From NCBI GenBank assembly GCA_016713275.1, contig JADJPL010000004.1, forward strand, positions 496,001-560,000: a DNA stretch of 64,000 nt. The letters are read 5' to 3'. The translations under genes and the position numbers were made by a program. Shown here piece by piece: positions 30,801 through 42,080 of the stretch. This DNA is from Haliscomenobacter sp. (GTDB lineage Bacteria; Bacteroidota; Bacteroidia; Chitinophagales; Saprospiraceae). The notes below the pieces were generated by a model that was given only the letters and a program-made list of their open reading frames with translations, had not been told where the DNA came from and made no database searches. How positions within the stretch are numbered: position 1 is the first letter of the stretch; each line of letters opens with the position of its first letter.

Positions 30801-33157
30801 TTGCTGTTTTTAGTGACGAGTACGTTGTAAACACCCGTCTGGCTCACGTTGAGACTCTCGGTGATGCTCAGGCATTCGGGATTGAGGCTGTACTTCATCA
30901 CGGTAGCATCGGAAGCCGAGGCAATATCCTGATACGCCAGATAAAGCGCATCGCCGTCGGTGGCAAGGCTGGTAAACGATGTACTTCCAAGGCTCAAGCC
31001 CCGGCTGCCCACGTTCTGCCAACTTCCATTTTCAAATTTAATGACGCTCGTTTTGAAGTTCGCATCCCTGAACGCAAAATAAGGGATTCCATTACGGACG
31101 ACCAGATCAGTATATAGTGTAATTTCTCCGGTGAAACCAACATTGCCCACCAAAATCCAATTGGTACCGTCGAACTTCATGACCACGCCTTGGTTTCCAT
31201 TGTTAGGGTCACGGTATGCCACGTAGGGAATGCTGCCGTCGAGGGCCAGTTTCATCGCAGCGGCGATCCCTCCATTAAATTCCTCGTTACCCACGGGTGT
31301 CCAGTCGCCGTTATCCAATTTCTTTACTGTAATTTTATTGTTCTCCGTAAAAGCTGTGTAGAGCACATTATCACTGAAAACTAAATTAAGATTAAAAACA
31401 GGTCCGGCAGAGACTGTAAGGGAGTTGCCCGCCGCTACCCAATCGGCGCCGTCGAAACGCAGGACGGTGGCTTTATTACCATTGCTCCAGTCCTCATAGG
31501 CAATGTATAGGTTGCCGCCCCCGTTTACTAAATTTAGTTGGCCGATATTCCCGGGTGAAAAATTGGGCGGACCTACCTGCATCCAGGCACCTCCTTCAAA
31601 TTTCACCACGTTCGCTCTTGCAGACAACGTGTATGCCACATGCGGCACGCCGTTCACAAAGGCCAGTCTGGAGACATCTACGGACTGGCCTTGTTGCCTA
31701 TTGATTATCCCCGGGTTGCCGACGGCCTCCCATTCGCTGCCGGTCCATTTGCGTACCGTAATGTTCTTACCTGCCGGCAAAAAGTCTTGATACGATATGT
31801 AGGGGGTAGTCCCGTCAACAGCCAGGTCGATTTCTGCTGCATCATAGGGCGTAAACCCTGGATCGCCCACGCTTTGCCAGCCCTGCCAGCAGTAAGTGGC
31901 GGCGGGATCGGCGGGTACGCTCAGGGGGGTGCTGCTGCCGTTGCAGAAGGTCTCGTCCCCGTCAATAAAAATGGGGATGATGACCGTCATCGGAATGCTG
32001 TTGCTGACGGCCTGCGAGGGGTCGGCGCAGGCGTCGGCCACAGTCATTTCGCAGGTAATCACATCGCCGTTGGCCAGGGTGGTGGTGGTGTAGGTGCGCC
32101 CGTTTTCGCCAAGTACGATATTGTTGTTGTTTTTCCAGACATAGACGGGATTGGCGCCGCCGTTGGTGGGGCTGGCCGTGAAGGTCACGCTCGTGCCGAT
32201 GTTCACGCTGTTGCCCGGCGAGACCGCAATAGACACCGAGGGGGTTACCACCGGGGAGGCGCTGACGCCATCTGGCGCTGTCCAGTTAGAGGTGGTTCCG
32301 GTCAGGGCAAAGTTCGTGAGCGTGCCGTTGAGGCCGTTTCCACTTCCGTCGAGCAAACTGGTTTCGGTGGGGTTGGCGCCGTCAGCAATGCCCTGGTTAA
32401 ACTGGTAGTAGGCCACCAGTCCCGGCCTCGCTCCACAGAATTCCACGGTGGCGTTGGCCAGGATTTCTGCGGGGGTGCGCACCACGTTCCAGAGGCGGAC
32501 TTCGTCGATGCTGCCCTGAAAAAACTGTGAACCGCCCGGGTCGGCCCCGATGGCGAGGGGAGCATTGTGAATGGCCGAAGTCTTGGTGAAGGTGGTCACC
32601 GGCAATCCGTCAATGTACATGGTGGCATTGCCGACGCCCGGAGGGCCGAAGGTCAGGGCTACGTGGTGCCAGTTGCCATCCACCACGCTGGTATTGGTAC
32701 CGGCGGTGTGTATTTGCCCATTGCCCCAATCATACACCGTCAGGACGTTGTCGTTGAGGTACAGTCCGAAGGCATTGGGTTTGGTCACCAGCGCCCGGAA
32801 TCCGCTGCCGGCATTGGTCGTTTTGAGCAGCAGTTCGATGGCGCCCGTGGTGAAGGAGAAGGCCGAAGGTTGACCGCAGTTGACGAGGTCGTCGGCGCCG
32901 TCGAAGTACAGGGCTTCGCCGGGCGAACCGTCCGGATTTGGCATTACTTCTTGGTTGGCTCTGCTCATCAACCCTCGACTGGATTGAACCAGAGGCAAGG
33001 CCTTACCAAAAAACTCCGGATGAGCAGCATCCCTGAATAATGAAAATCCACCAAGCAGCCGGCCGTCTTTTCCATAAACCAACAGCGCAGTAGCCATTAT
33101 AGAGGCCAGTAACAAAACGGGCCAGAGTACGTTGTTTGGGTAAAGATTTCTTTTCAT
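20165..33157 (-). CDS. Giant T9SS-secreted surface protein A (LamG, propellers, RCC1; several frameshifts)
   Basis: The gene starts at an ATG at 33157 (hydrophobic signal LWPVLLLASIMATALLVYG) and ends at 20165, about 4330 codons. In order it has a LamG/concanavalin-like domain (about 83-235), three similar Ig-like domains (each with GDVITxxMT), a repeat region with AYQD/SYQD motifs that looks like a propeller, two arrays of seven RCC1 blades (about 29480-28430 and 28240-27190), HYR-like modules, a shared tail with cysteine-rich segments, a dockerin-like pair (FDLVLITKHILG, ADVNNSRSVTTLDLIQLRKLILG), a cohesin-like domain and a T9SS sorting domain (NTPNPFSGETVIGFTLP ... GAYTATKKMIILE). The frame breaks near 30290, 23800-23910, 23510, 22990, 22405-22495 and 21530. 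At most tail breaks the second copy keeps the frame, so these are indels, not different protein ends. Confidence 0.85.
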
Positions 33158-33403
33158 GAGAATGATTAATTTTTAGCGCCATATCAAAAGCAGCTAAGCA
33201 TAGGATTCGCACCTGGGTCGTGTTCCAATGCGATAGCAAAACTTACCAAATCCTTGCTCTTTGCTTTCGTGTGGTCAAAATTGGATTAAGGTCGTCGTCA
33301 TAGGTCGTAAGAACTGGCCAAAGCTCGCACCAGAAGGAAGAAGGAACAAAAAAGGGGGGTGGACAATCGGGTGGACAATCCCAAATAGCCTCTTTTCCCT
33401 GCT

Positions 33404-33411
33404 TACTTTTG
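33404..33411 (+). promoter_or_regulatory. Upstream -7 element (TACTTTTG)
   Basis: TACTTTTG fits TAnnTTTG and sits in the first of the two related segments, but no TTG lies at the right distance, so promoter activity is doubtful. Confidence 0.35.
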
Positions 33412-33845
33412 CCCTTATAAAAATATCGCAAGCATTTATTGACAATTAGCAGAACCGGCCGTTTTTAAACCTAGGGAACGACGCCTGTGGCTGATAGCGC
33501 GCACGCAACGACTGGCCCATCAGCCGAGGCGAAAGGATGTCTATAACGATTGACGCCCCCCGCTGGTAATACGAACCCAACGATTGGCCTATAACCGGCC
33601 AGGTTTGCGGTAAAAAGGAAAACAGGACAATGGCATGGAACCTTATCCATCGAACAGGCAAATAAAGGGAGTCGTTTCCTTAACGGAACGTTTCGGAAAA
33701 GAACGTACAGGTCGTCGCATTTTTGCAAAGGGTTTTCATGAGATATTCAGATCGTACCAGCGTTCACGATGGAACATGGTAACAAAGTTCGCTCTGGGTG
33801 GAGGCAAGCACAAAAAAAGCGGGGGGACAATCGGGTAGACAATTG

Positions 33846-33875
33846 TTGCCAGCATCTTTCCAATGCTTAATTTTG
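33846..33875 (+). promoter_or_regulatory. Promoter of the propeller/HTH regulator
   Basis: TTG (33846-33848), a spacer of exactly 19 bases, and TAATTTTG (33868-33875) match the Bacteroidota consensus fully. The start codon at 33904 is 28 bases downstream. The gacaat direct repeat ends just before the TTG, a fitting place for an activator or repressor site. Confidence 0.8.
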
Positions 33876-33903
33876 CACTGGTTAAACACCTCGGACACCC
33901 ACC

Positions 33904-36900
33904 ATGACACTACATAGACTGCTTTTCACCTGCCTGACCCTGCTTGGAGTTCAGATGGCAGCACAGCACCCTGCTCTGCAACCAATTGGCGTTGAGCAAG
34001 GGCTACCTCAGGGTTTCGTCACCTGCATCGCCCAGGATAAAGAAGGATTCATCTGGATGGGTACCCCCACTGGCGGTTTGAGCCGGTACGATGGGTATCG
34101 TTTTTGGAATTGCTCCTCCAATCCTTTTGATCCAAACTCCTATCCGGGAATTTTATTTATTCCATCGCCGATCTGGATGACTACCTCTTTGCCGGTACGA
34201 TGTGGGATGGCGCCAACCTGTACCACAAAAAAACAGGGCGTTTCTTTCGCTTGCCATTCATCGCCAATCCTACTTCCACCCCCCAATCGACTATTAAAAA
34301 TAGAACGCGCTTGCCGGGGCCTTCCTCCGCGTTACTGGCCAAGAGTCCAGATGGATCCTTGTGGGTGCGGTCACACCGCCACCCGGTTGGCGCCTTTTGG
34401 CTGAGCCGGGTCATCGTACCCCAAGGGTTTTGGGAAAACCTGCCTCTGGCTACTCCAGAGGAACAAGCTAAGTGGCTGGCCCAAATACAGGTGCAAAGCT
34501 GGCCGATGGATAATCTGTTCACTGGCCTTTTAGAAGATGAAAGCACGCTATGCCGGGTCGACGGTAACCAGGTACTTGCCTGGAGAAAGGACCAATGGCA
34601 GCCATTACCCGTTCCAGGAGGCTTACCCAAGCAACTATCCCGCCAAATTCCAGATAAATTTGATCCCGGCGCCAATTATTGGCAAACAACCCATGGTGAA
34701 ATCTGGCGTTCTTCTGGCGGCGGTTTGCATTGGCAAAAAGTGGATAATGTGCCCCCTGGGATGATGGTACTTCAGTTGGAAAAAGGATTTGCCTTAACCA
34801 GGCTTCAGGACCGCTATCAAGCTTTTGCCATTAAGCGCTCCCCATGGCGTATTCTTTTTTCCAAGCCGCTTTGGACCATCGAGATTAAAGATGAACGCAC
34901 CATTTGGCTGCTCGACTCAAGCAAAAACCTTTGGTCGGTGAATGGGGTTTCAGGGGTAACCAAGTTTAACCCGCTTACGACTGTATTTAATGCTAATACA
35001 AACGAAAAAAACAGGTTTGATCGGCCTTTTCTTACTACTCCCAGAGGCGTACTGGTGTTTAACAACTACCCGAATATCGGGCTCAGCATCTCCGGAGCAC
35101 CGCAAGAATATGTTGATTTTCTCCAATCCGTCCTTTCCAGCGACCGGATAAGATGGGGCATCGTTCGATCGGATGGCCGCAACAAAGTCTGGATTGGAGC
35201 AAGTAACCAGCTGATCCTGGCTGATCTGGACTCCCGCTTGGTAAAATCCTATCGCCTACCCTACCACAGCAAAATTCAGCATCCGCCGAATGAGTTTTTA
35301 GTAAACCCTGATGGCTCGATCCTCTTCCCTTTGGGAGGGGTCCTGATGCACCTCGATCCTGACACTAATGCCGCAATGGGTTTGGACTTTTCCCACGTTG
35401 GCCTCGATGGTTTGCAAATTTATGCGGTCGAAAAAACGGCGGATCAGTCCATCTGGCTGGGCACCGACGACGGCTTGCTGCGCATTTTTCCCAATCCTGA
35501 ACAACACCTGCGGACCAGCCAACTGCAAGCATCTACCTCAGCGCAACCGCTTGCTTTCCCCGTTTTTAAAGCCAAAACCGCCCTCTACAAAACCAACCCC
35601 AGCAATCCCAAAAGCTTGCGCCACAACTTTACCGTCAGTCTTTTGACCGACCCCAAAGACGCCAACATCCTTTGGGTTGCGACAAAAGGCGGTGGGCTTA
35701 ATGCTTTTGATATCCGCACTGGGCAATTTACCCATATTCCTACCCCCGATAATGTCATCTATGGCATTCTGCCCGATCACGCCGGCAACCTGTGGCTCAG
35801 TTCCAACAAAGGGTTGATCCGTTACAACCTGAAGACGGGAACAATTAAAAGCTTCCATAAATCCGATGGCCTCCAGGACGACGAATTCAATACCTCCGCT
35901 TTCGCCAAAGATGGTAATGGATTCCTCTATTTTGGGGGAGTCAATGGGATGAACGTTTTTGACCCAGCCCATATCAAAACCAACCCAAACCGGCCCAAAG
36001 TTCGCTTCACCGGGCTAATAATCAACGACAAACCGGTTGAAGCCGGCGACAGCACCGGTATTCTAAAAGAAAATATCGTCTTTTGTAAATCCATCACGCT
36101 GCCGTTTCACCAAAACAACATCACCCTGGAATTTGCCGCTTTGGAGTTCACCGCCCCCTCCAAGAACCAGTACAAGTATTGGCTGAAAGGGCTGGAAAAG
36201 AAAAAGGAAATCCACCTCAGCACCGAACCGCAAGCCACTTATTTCAGCCTGCCTCCGGGGAAATATACCTTTATTGTCTATGGTTCCAATAACGACGGCG
36301 TATGGTCGGAAAAACCCGCCTCGATTCGCATCCGGATCCTGCCTCCATGGTACCGGCATTGGCTGGCCTATTTGTGTTATATCGCAATCGTTTCCAGCCT
36401 GGGCATTTGGCTTTGGAGGCTACGGGAAAAACGAAAAAAGCTGGAATACCACCTTGCGCTCGAACAGCAAGAGGCTAAACTCCAGGCCGAAATTCACCGG
36501 CATGAATTGAAAGAACTGGAAAAACAACAGGAGATGGAACGCCAAAAGGCCGAGCACGAGCGGCAATTCCATCTGTTCAGGCTTGAGGAAACCACGCAAC
36601 GCCTGCTGGAAAAAACGCGAATACTTGAAGAATTTGAAAGGCAACAATCCGTAAATGAGGACTTTGCCTCAAAAACCAGACTAGCAGCGTCCCCTATCCT
36701 TACCCGGGAAGACTGGGAGCAGTTCCAGGAGCGGTTCTCCAAAGTACACCCCAATTTCTTGCATCGATTAAACGCCCGTTTTCCAAGCCTGACCCCTTCG
36801 GAAACCCGTCTTATCCTGCTGATGAAGCTTGGCCTGGATACCTTGGGTATCGCCTCTATGCTTGGGATATCGCCCGACTCTGTTAAAAAAACCCGCCACC

Positions 36901-36962
36901 GCCTCCGCAGGAAGCTTACAGCGCTCCAAATTTCCATGGAACAGCTTTTAAGCGAGGAGTAG
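33904..36962 (+). CDS. Two-component-propeller/Y_Y_Y membrane protein with C-terminal HTH (frameshifted)
   Basis: The protein has a signal peptide (LLFTCLTLLGVQMAAQ), a periplasmic Reg_prop beta-propeller beginning GVEQGLPQGFVTCIAQDKEGFIWMGTPTGGLSRYDG and ending with NLWLSSNKGLIRYN, a Y_Y_Y-type domain (about 36060-36340; FAALEFTAPSKNQYKYWLKGLE, YTFIVYGSNNDGVW), one transmembrane helix (LAYLCYIAIVSSLGIWLW), a long coiled coil rich in E, Q and K, and a LuxR-like HTH (LTPSETRLILLMKLGLDTLGIASMLGISPDSVKKTRHRLRRKL). There is no kinase or receiver domain. Such proteins are thought to sense ligands outside and act directly on DNA or relay inside. The frame breaks at about 34144: restoring tatcccggg gives PGNFIYSIADLDDYLFAGTMWDG and about 1019 residues. 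It lies between two giant surface-protein genes, which it might control. Confidence 0.87.
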
Positions 36963-37110
36963 AGCTTTTCCGGGGTTGGTGGTTGGTGGTTAGTGGTTGG
37001 TGGTTGAGTGCATTAGTGGTTAGGGGAGCAGGGAGCAGGGATAGGGGGTCTAAGGCGTAAGGCGTAAGGCGTAGGGCGTAAGGATGGCTGAGCGCCAAGG
37101 GGAAGGGATA
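36963..37110. repeat. Mixed simple repeats after the regulator
   Basis: The stretch holds ggttggtggttagtgg units, gggagcaggg repeats and a taaggcgtaaggcgtaaggcg run (37049-37083). No gene is seen. The last family also occurs at 8391, 25209 and 48186. Confidence 0.8.
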
Positions 37111-37124
37111 CAGCCCTCTGTTGG

Positions 37125-37235
37125 CTGTAGTCTGAAGACTACAGCTTGGGAAATCTTCAGATTGCCGCATCCTACTATGTTCGCTGTAGTCCTCAGACTA
37201 CAGCTTGGGAAATCTTCAGATTGCCGCACGGCAGG
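37125..37235. repeat. Two CTGTAG palindromic units
   Basis: Palindromes at 37125-37144 and 37183-37202, each followed by cttgggaaatcttcagattg, match the five-unit array at 19770-20040. Confidence 0.88.
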
Positions 37236-40200
37236 AAGCCACCCAGAAAACCAAACGGGGTTATGGACTTGGTCCATAACCCCGTTTTTTGGTGATTAGT
37301 GATTGGTGGTTAGTGGTTAGGAAGGAGCTTAACCACTAACCACTAACCACTAAAATCACTCCAGTATAATCATCTTCTTCGTTGCCGTATACTCCCCTGC
37401 TTTCAGGGTGTAACTCAGTACCCCCGTGGCATTCAGCTCACTGGCTTTCAGCGTTACCTGGTTATGCCCTTGCGCAAACTGACCTTTCACTACCCGCAGT
37501 GTGCGGCCCGTTACATCCTGGATCGTCAGCGTTGCTTCTCCTGCAACTGGCAGGGTGAAACCGATCACCGTCTCGCCCTGGAAGGGGTTCGGGGTGTTCT
37601 GGTTTAAGGCGAAAAGCGTTGAGGCGTTAGGGCGTTGAGGCGTTAGGGCGAGGGATACGCTCAGGTAGTCGCCTCCCTGGCGGTACGCTTCCGCTGCCGT
37701 GATCCGGCTGTTGATGTTCAACACCTCGCTCAGGCTTGCCAATCCGCTTGGCCTTCACCACCGTAGCCGAAGGCTTCCTGTCCCCGTAGGGCAAGGGTTG
37801 CTCCTGGCATCGCCGTTCCAACTCGCCGTCAGCATCCCTTCCTTCGCAAGATCCCAAAGTTTTCCGCTTTGGACGCTCCGTACTCGATGTCCACCAGTTC
37901 CACGTTGTTTAGGTCCAGCCCAGCGTAAACTGTAGCCTTCGATCCGACTTCAGGTCGCCCGTGAAAGCGATGCGGTATTCATTCCCGGCTTTCAACTCCT
38001 GGTCTTCGGCTTTGAGTTCGAAGGTTCCCGCCGTGCGCACGATGCTGTTCGCTACCGCGTTGCCGTTCACGTCGCCCACTTTCACCGCCACAAAGTCCGC
38101 TTTCGCATCTGCAGCAAGGTCGTTCAGGTTCGCTACTTCTGGGAACTGCGTCTTCCATGGGTTCGATGGATCGGCAAACTTGAACGTCCGGTCCACAAAA
38201 CGCCAGCTCGTGTTGTTCGCATACTTCGTATCGATACCCAGGATCAGTTTGCGCAGCTGGATCAGGTCCAGCGTCGTCACCGAACGCGAGTTGTTTACAT
38301 CCGCTGCGATCAACTTGTACGGGCTATTCAGGGGCTGTACGCCCAGGATGTGTTTCGTGATCAGCACCAGGTCGAAGGTCGATACCCCGTTGAGCGGGTT
38401 CTTGTCCAGGTGCGGCGTCACCGAGTAGTCATACCCCAGCGTCACCCCGCTAAACCCAAACTCTCCGTCCCGGCCCGTCATCTTCGTCACCGAACTGTGG
38501 CCCGACAGCGCCACTTCTACCCCTTCCACGCTCTCTTTGTTCTCCGTGGTAATCGCTCCGCCGATCGCTGCCGACGCCGCCGCGCTCGGGCATACCTTGC
38601 GCGCATCCGTCACGATCGCGTACGTCTCGCACCATGCCCAGTTGCCCAGCGCGTCTTTGGTGTACAACCGCACCGCTACCTGCGTCACCTTCGCATCGTC
38701 GCAATCAAAAATCACCGACGTTGCCGGTTCGATCGGGATGCCCGCTTCGTTCAGTCCGTCGTGGCTATCCCATACGCCGTCTGCGATCCCGTCTGCGCCG
38801 CTGTCTTTCACTACGTAATATTGATTATCCGGGATGTTCTCCTTCACTCCTACCGTCTTGGCGTTGCAATCCTGTACGTCGCTTGCTTTGAAGTCCGTAG
38901 CCCAGATCGCCATCGCGCCTTCGCCCGTATCCGGATCTTTCATCAAATCCGTGCTTAAGCCATGGTAGCAGATCGGAGCAATGCCGTTGGTGTCCTTGAT
39001 GGAGAACGGAATGTCTTTGGCCAGCGACAAATTGCCGCAATCGTCGCGTACGATCACCGTCAGTTTGTGGTCGCCGATCGGAAGCTGGCTGGCATCGCCC
39101 GTGCCTGTTACCACCCACGCGTTCGTGCCTTTGTCGTCGCCATTCAGCGCATGCGCAGGCGTAACCGTCAGGTAGGAAGGCAGTTCGCCGCCATTCAGCT
39201 TCACCCGTTCAATCGCCAGGTTGCCCGCTACAGCAGGTACTTGCTGGACTTCCGTAGCGCCCGAGCACAGATCCTGAGCAGCAAACTCAATGGCTACGGT
39301 ACTAGAGCACGTGTTCTTGTTTTGATAGAATACCTGCTCGGATGGATCAAGCACTTCAGGGCGTACCTGGTCGTACGAAGATGTACTGCGTGAACATGAA
39401 CGCAAAGTACTCGTCGCCGTTGTTGCCGTAGCTGGCGTACGCGCACGTTTTGGGATAGGATTCCCCCCGCTCGTCATACCAGTATACGTCGTCGTCGCTC
39501 ACCGTTTTCGGGCCCTGGTTTGCCCAGTTCACCTCGTCGTTCGGGTAGGCTACCGTGCCATCTTCGTCTTCGTAGTAGATCTCCTCGTCCCCATCCATAT
39601 CCTTATCCCGAACCAGGACGTTCACCCCGCCGGCATCATCCCAGTTCGTCCCGTTGTCGTTCGGGTCGCGGGGTACCACGATCGCATACTGCATCGGCTC
39701 CCCGCAACGCTCGTCGTACTGGCACCAGTTGATCACCGTAAACGTACGGAAGATCTTGTAGCACTCCGCTACCGGAGCCCCGTTCAGCGTAGCCCCGTTG
39801 TACCGCTTGTCGGTTACGTTCACTGCCAGCACGTCGCAAGACAGTTCGCCCCCGTCGATCACGTTCGCCGTGTCGCGCAGGTTCGAACAATCCCCTTCCA
39901 GATCCGCTGGGAACATCATATTGTACTCGTGTACCGGTTGTACCGTAATTACTACCGTACCAATCGACCCCGTTACGTCGCCTTTGCTCGTCGTCTTGGT
40001 GTACGCGTAGCTCACCGTTACCGTGCCTGCTTCGCAGTGCAGGTTGGTGCTTACCGTCGCCTTAACGGCCGTATTCTTACAGTCGTTGCCGCTCATCGTT
40101 ACCAGCACGTTCTGCGCACCGCCTTGTGCGGTCAGGATTGCAGATACCAGGCTCTGGTAGTCGCTGCTCGTTACATCCATAGCGCCTTTGCCAGCTGCCG

Positions 40201-42080
40201 TCAGAAGCCCTTCAACCCATGCACGGTCCGTGCACTTGATCGTTACAGGCCATGGCAGGATATAGGTAGGAAGCACTTTGTCTTCGATCAGCTGTTCGCT
40301 CCAGCAGTAGCTGAAGTTGCCGCTCTTGTCCCAGCCGCCCAGTTCAACAACTACTTTGTTGCCCAGGTCGCAGCAGAAGAATTCCGCATAATCCAGCCAC
40401 GGCGTCATGATCGCCGTTACGCCGCTGCGCGTTACGGATACGAATTTCTCGTGGTCCTGCAGCGTGCCGTCGCCGTTCTCATCCCAGCCGTCATTGCCTG
40501 CTTCGATCAATCTCGCCGTCTCTTAGCGCCTTAGCCGTAGCCTTTAGCAAGGAAATCGGCCTGGCAAGCCGCGTCGTACGAACGGCGCAGTTTGATCCGG
40601 TCCATACCGCAGTTATCCCAGCTGCCTTCGTCTACGTCCGCTTTGTTCACCCGGGCGTAGCCGTAGTAGTTGTAACCCTGGGTTGGGTATTGCTGCCCGT
40701 AGCCCGCTCCTTGCGCGTTCGACAGCGTGATATTCAGCTGATCGTCGCACTTCATCACCGGGGCGATCTTGTCTACCACCCGGAAGTACAACGCTTTGGT
40801 CGCTTTATTATAACAGTGGTCAAACGCTTCTACCGTAAACCGGTACAAGCCAGGCGCCAAACCGGTTACCACCGGACGGCCGCCTACCACCATCACCTGA
40901 TACGTCTCCTCGTACCAGCATGAATCCGCCGACAGCGGAATCCCGTAGGCATATTCCAAGCCCCAGCGCTCCATCTTGAGCACGCTCACGCTTGGGTTCC
41001 CATCGCAATTATCTTTGATCTGCCAGCCCAGGTATTCCAGCAAACCTGCCCGGTCCGTAAACACCGACGCCGTGCAGTCCATTGCTCCCGTCGAAATTAC
41101 CGATACCGGCACGTTCTGTGCCATCGCAAAATCGTCTTTGCACATCCGCTCCGGCTCCTCGTATTTCACTTTGCGCACATCCGTAAACTCCGGCGCTTGG
41201 GTGTCGTACCACTTCAGCAGCACGTACGTGCAGTTCTCCAACCCGTGCTCTTCTTGCGGATTGCACCAGTCGAAGTACGACAGCTTCACCAGCACTTTCT
41301 TCCCGTTGCCGCATACCGGGAACGTGTTCACCACCTGCGCATCAAAACTGTAGTTGCAGCCCAAAAGCTTGTATTTAGAATCTGCCCCTTCGGCAAAGAA
41401 CGCGTAGCCCCGGTCTGTCACGCAATCCAGCGAATCCTGGATCCGCAGTTTGGTCTTGAACAGCCGCAGCATTTCTTCCGCTGTGGGTGCTGCACACTTG
41501 TCGCCCCCTACCAGGCACGCCAGATCCAGTTCGTAGTCTACCTCGCCGCAGCAGTTGTCTTTAGGCGCATCGTAATCCTCTACGATCGCGTCGCATTTAC
41601 CCGCTACCTGCGCTTTCAGGCTCTTCAGCAACTCGTTGCCAAACGTGACCGCCTGCGGGCGCACCAGGTAAATGTGCTGGTACCCCTGTACGAAGTTGCC
41701 GTAGCAATCCGTCGCCGTGAACGTCCGCTTCAGCCGCGCCCATGCCTCGTAGCCCGAAGGAACGCCCGGATACGTTGACCCAATCTCTTCGCACGTGAAG
41801 TACGTCAGCTCATCCGTCGCCTTCAGCGTCGTGAAGCACTGGCAATAGTTGTTATGGCAGGCATCCACAAATACCGGACGGCCGGCAAACAGCGCGCTGG
41901 TTGCGTCTTTCCAGGTTTGTTCTTTATTAAACAACTCCTCCGCATTCAGGCACAGGAAGGCCGCGGTGGAGTTTGTAAAATGTCCATTGAGCAGCTCCGT
42001 CTGGCCCGGGACCGCCAGCGTACCCACGTTGCACTTGCCGATCCAGCTTGTGTACAGCGGGGCCGATTTGTCTTCGGCAT
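37150..42080. repeat. 4.9 kb near-identical duplication, copy B (tail of giant gene B)
   Basis: This is the counterpart of 19960-24880. Differences include a replaced segment at about 40507-40535, a diverged stretch at about 37745-37860, and single- or two-base indels that break one copy but not the other. Confidence 0.85.
37253..37290 (-). terminator. Terminator behind giant gene B
   Basis: This is the same perfect 16-bp hairpin as at 20062-20099, again about 66 bases beyond the stop codon of the minus-strand gene. Confidence 0.85.

Larger units (their letters stand above)
33158..33903. promoter_or_regulatory. Divergent intergenic region with duplicated promoter-like segment
   Basis: No convincing gene lies between giant gene A and the regulator. 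Two segments of about 75 bases (33335-33411 and 33800-33875) are related: both have a poly-A/G stretch, ggacaatcgggtngacaat (a direct repeat of gacaat), then 21 bases, then gcttaNttttgc with a -7 element. A second pair of similar words, aacgactggcccat and aacgattggccta, lies at about 33509 and 33578. Confidence 0.6.

Noticed and set aside
33635..33838. Small gene of 67 codons in the divergent intergenic region
   Set aside because: There is no recognisable protein and no ribosome site, and its end overlaps the duplicated promoter segment; I treat it as chance.
36963..37110. Origin or attachment site
   Set aside because: The repeats are of the dispersed intergenic families seen elsewhere; there is no DnaA-box cluster or integrase gene.
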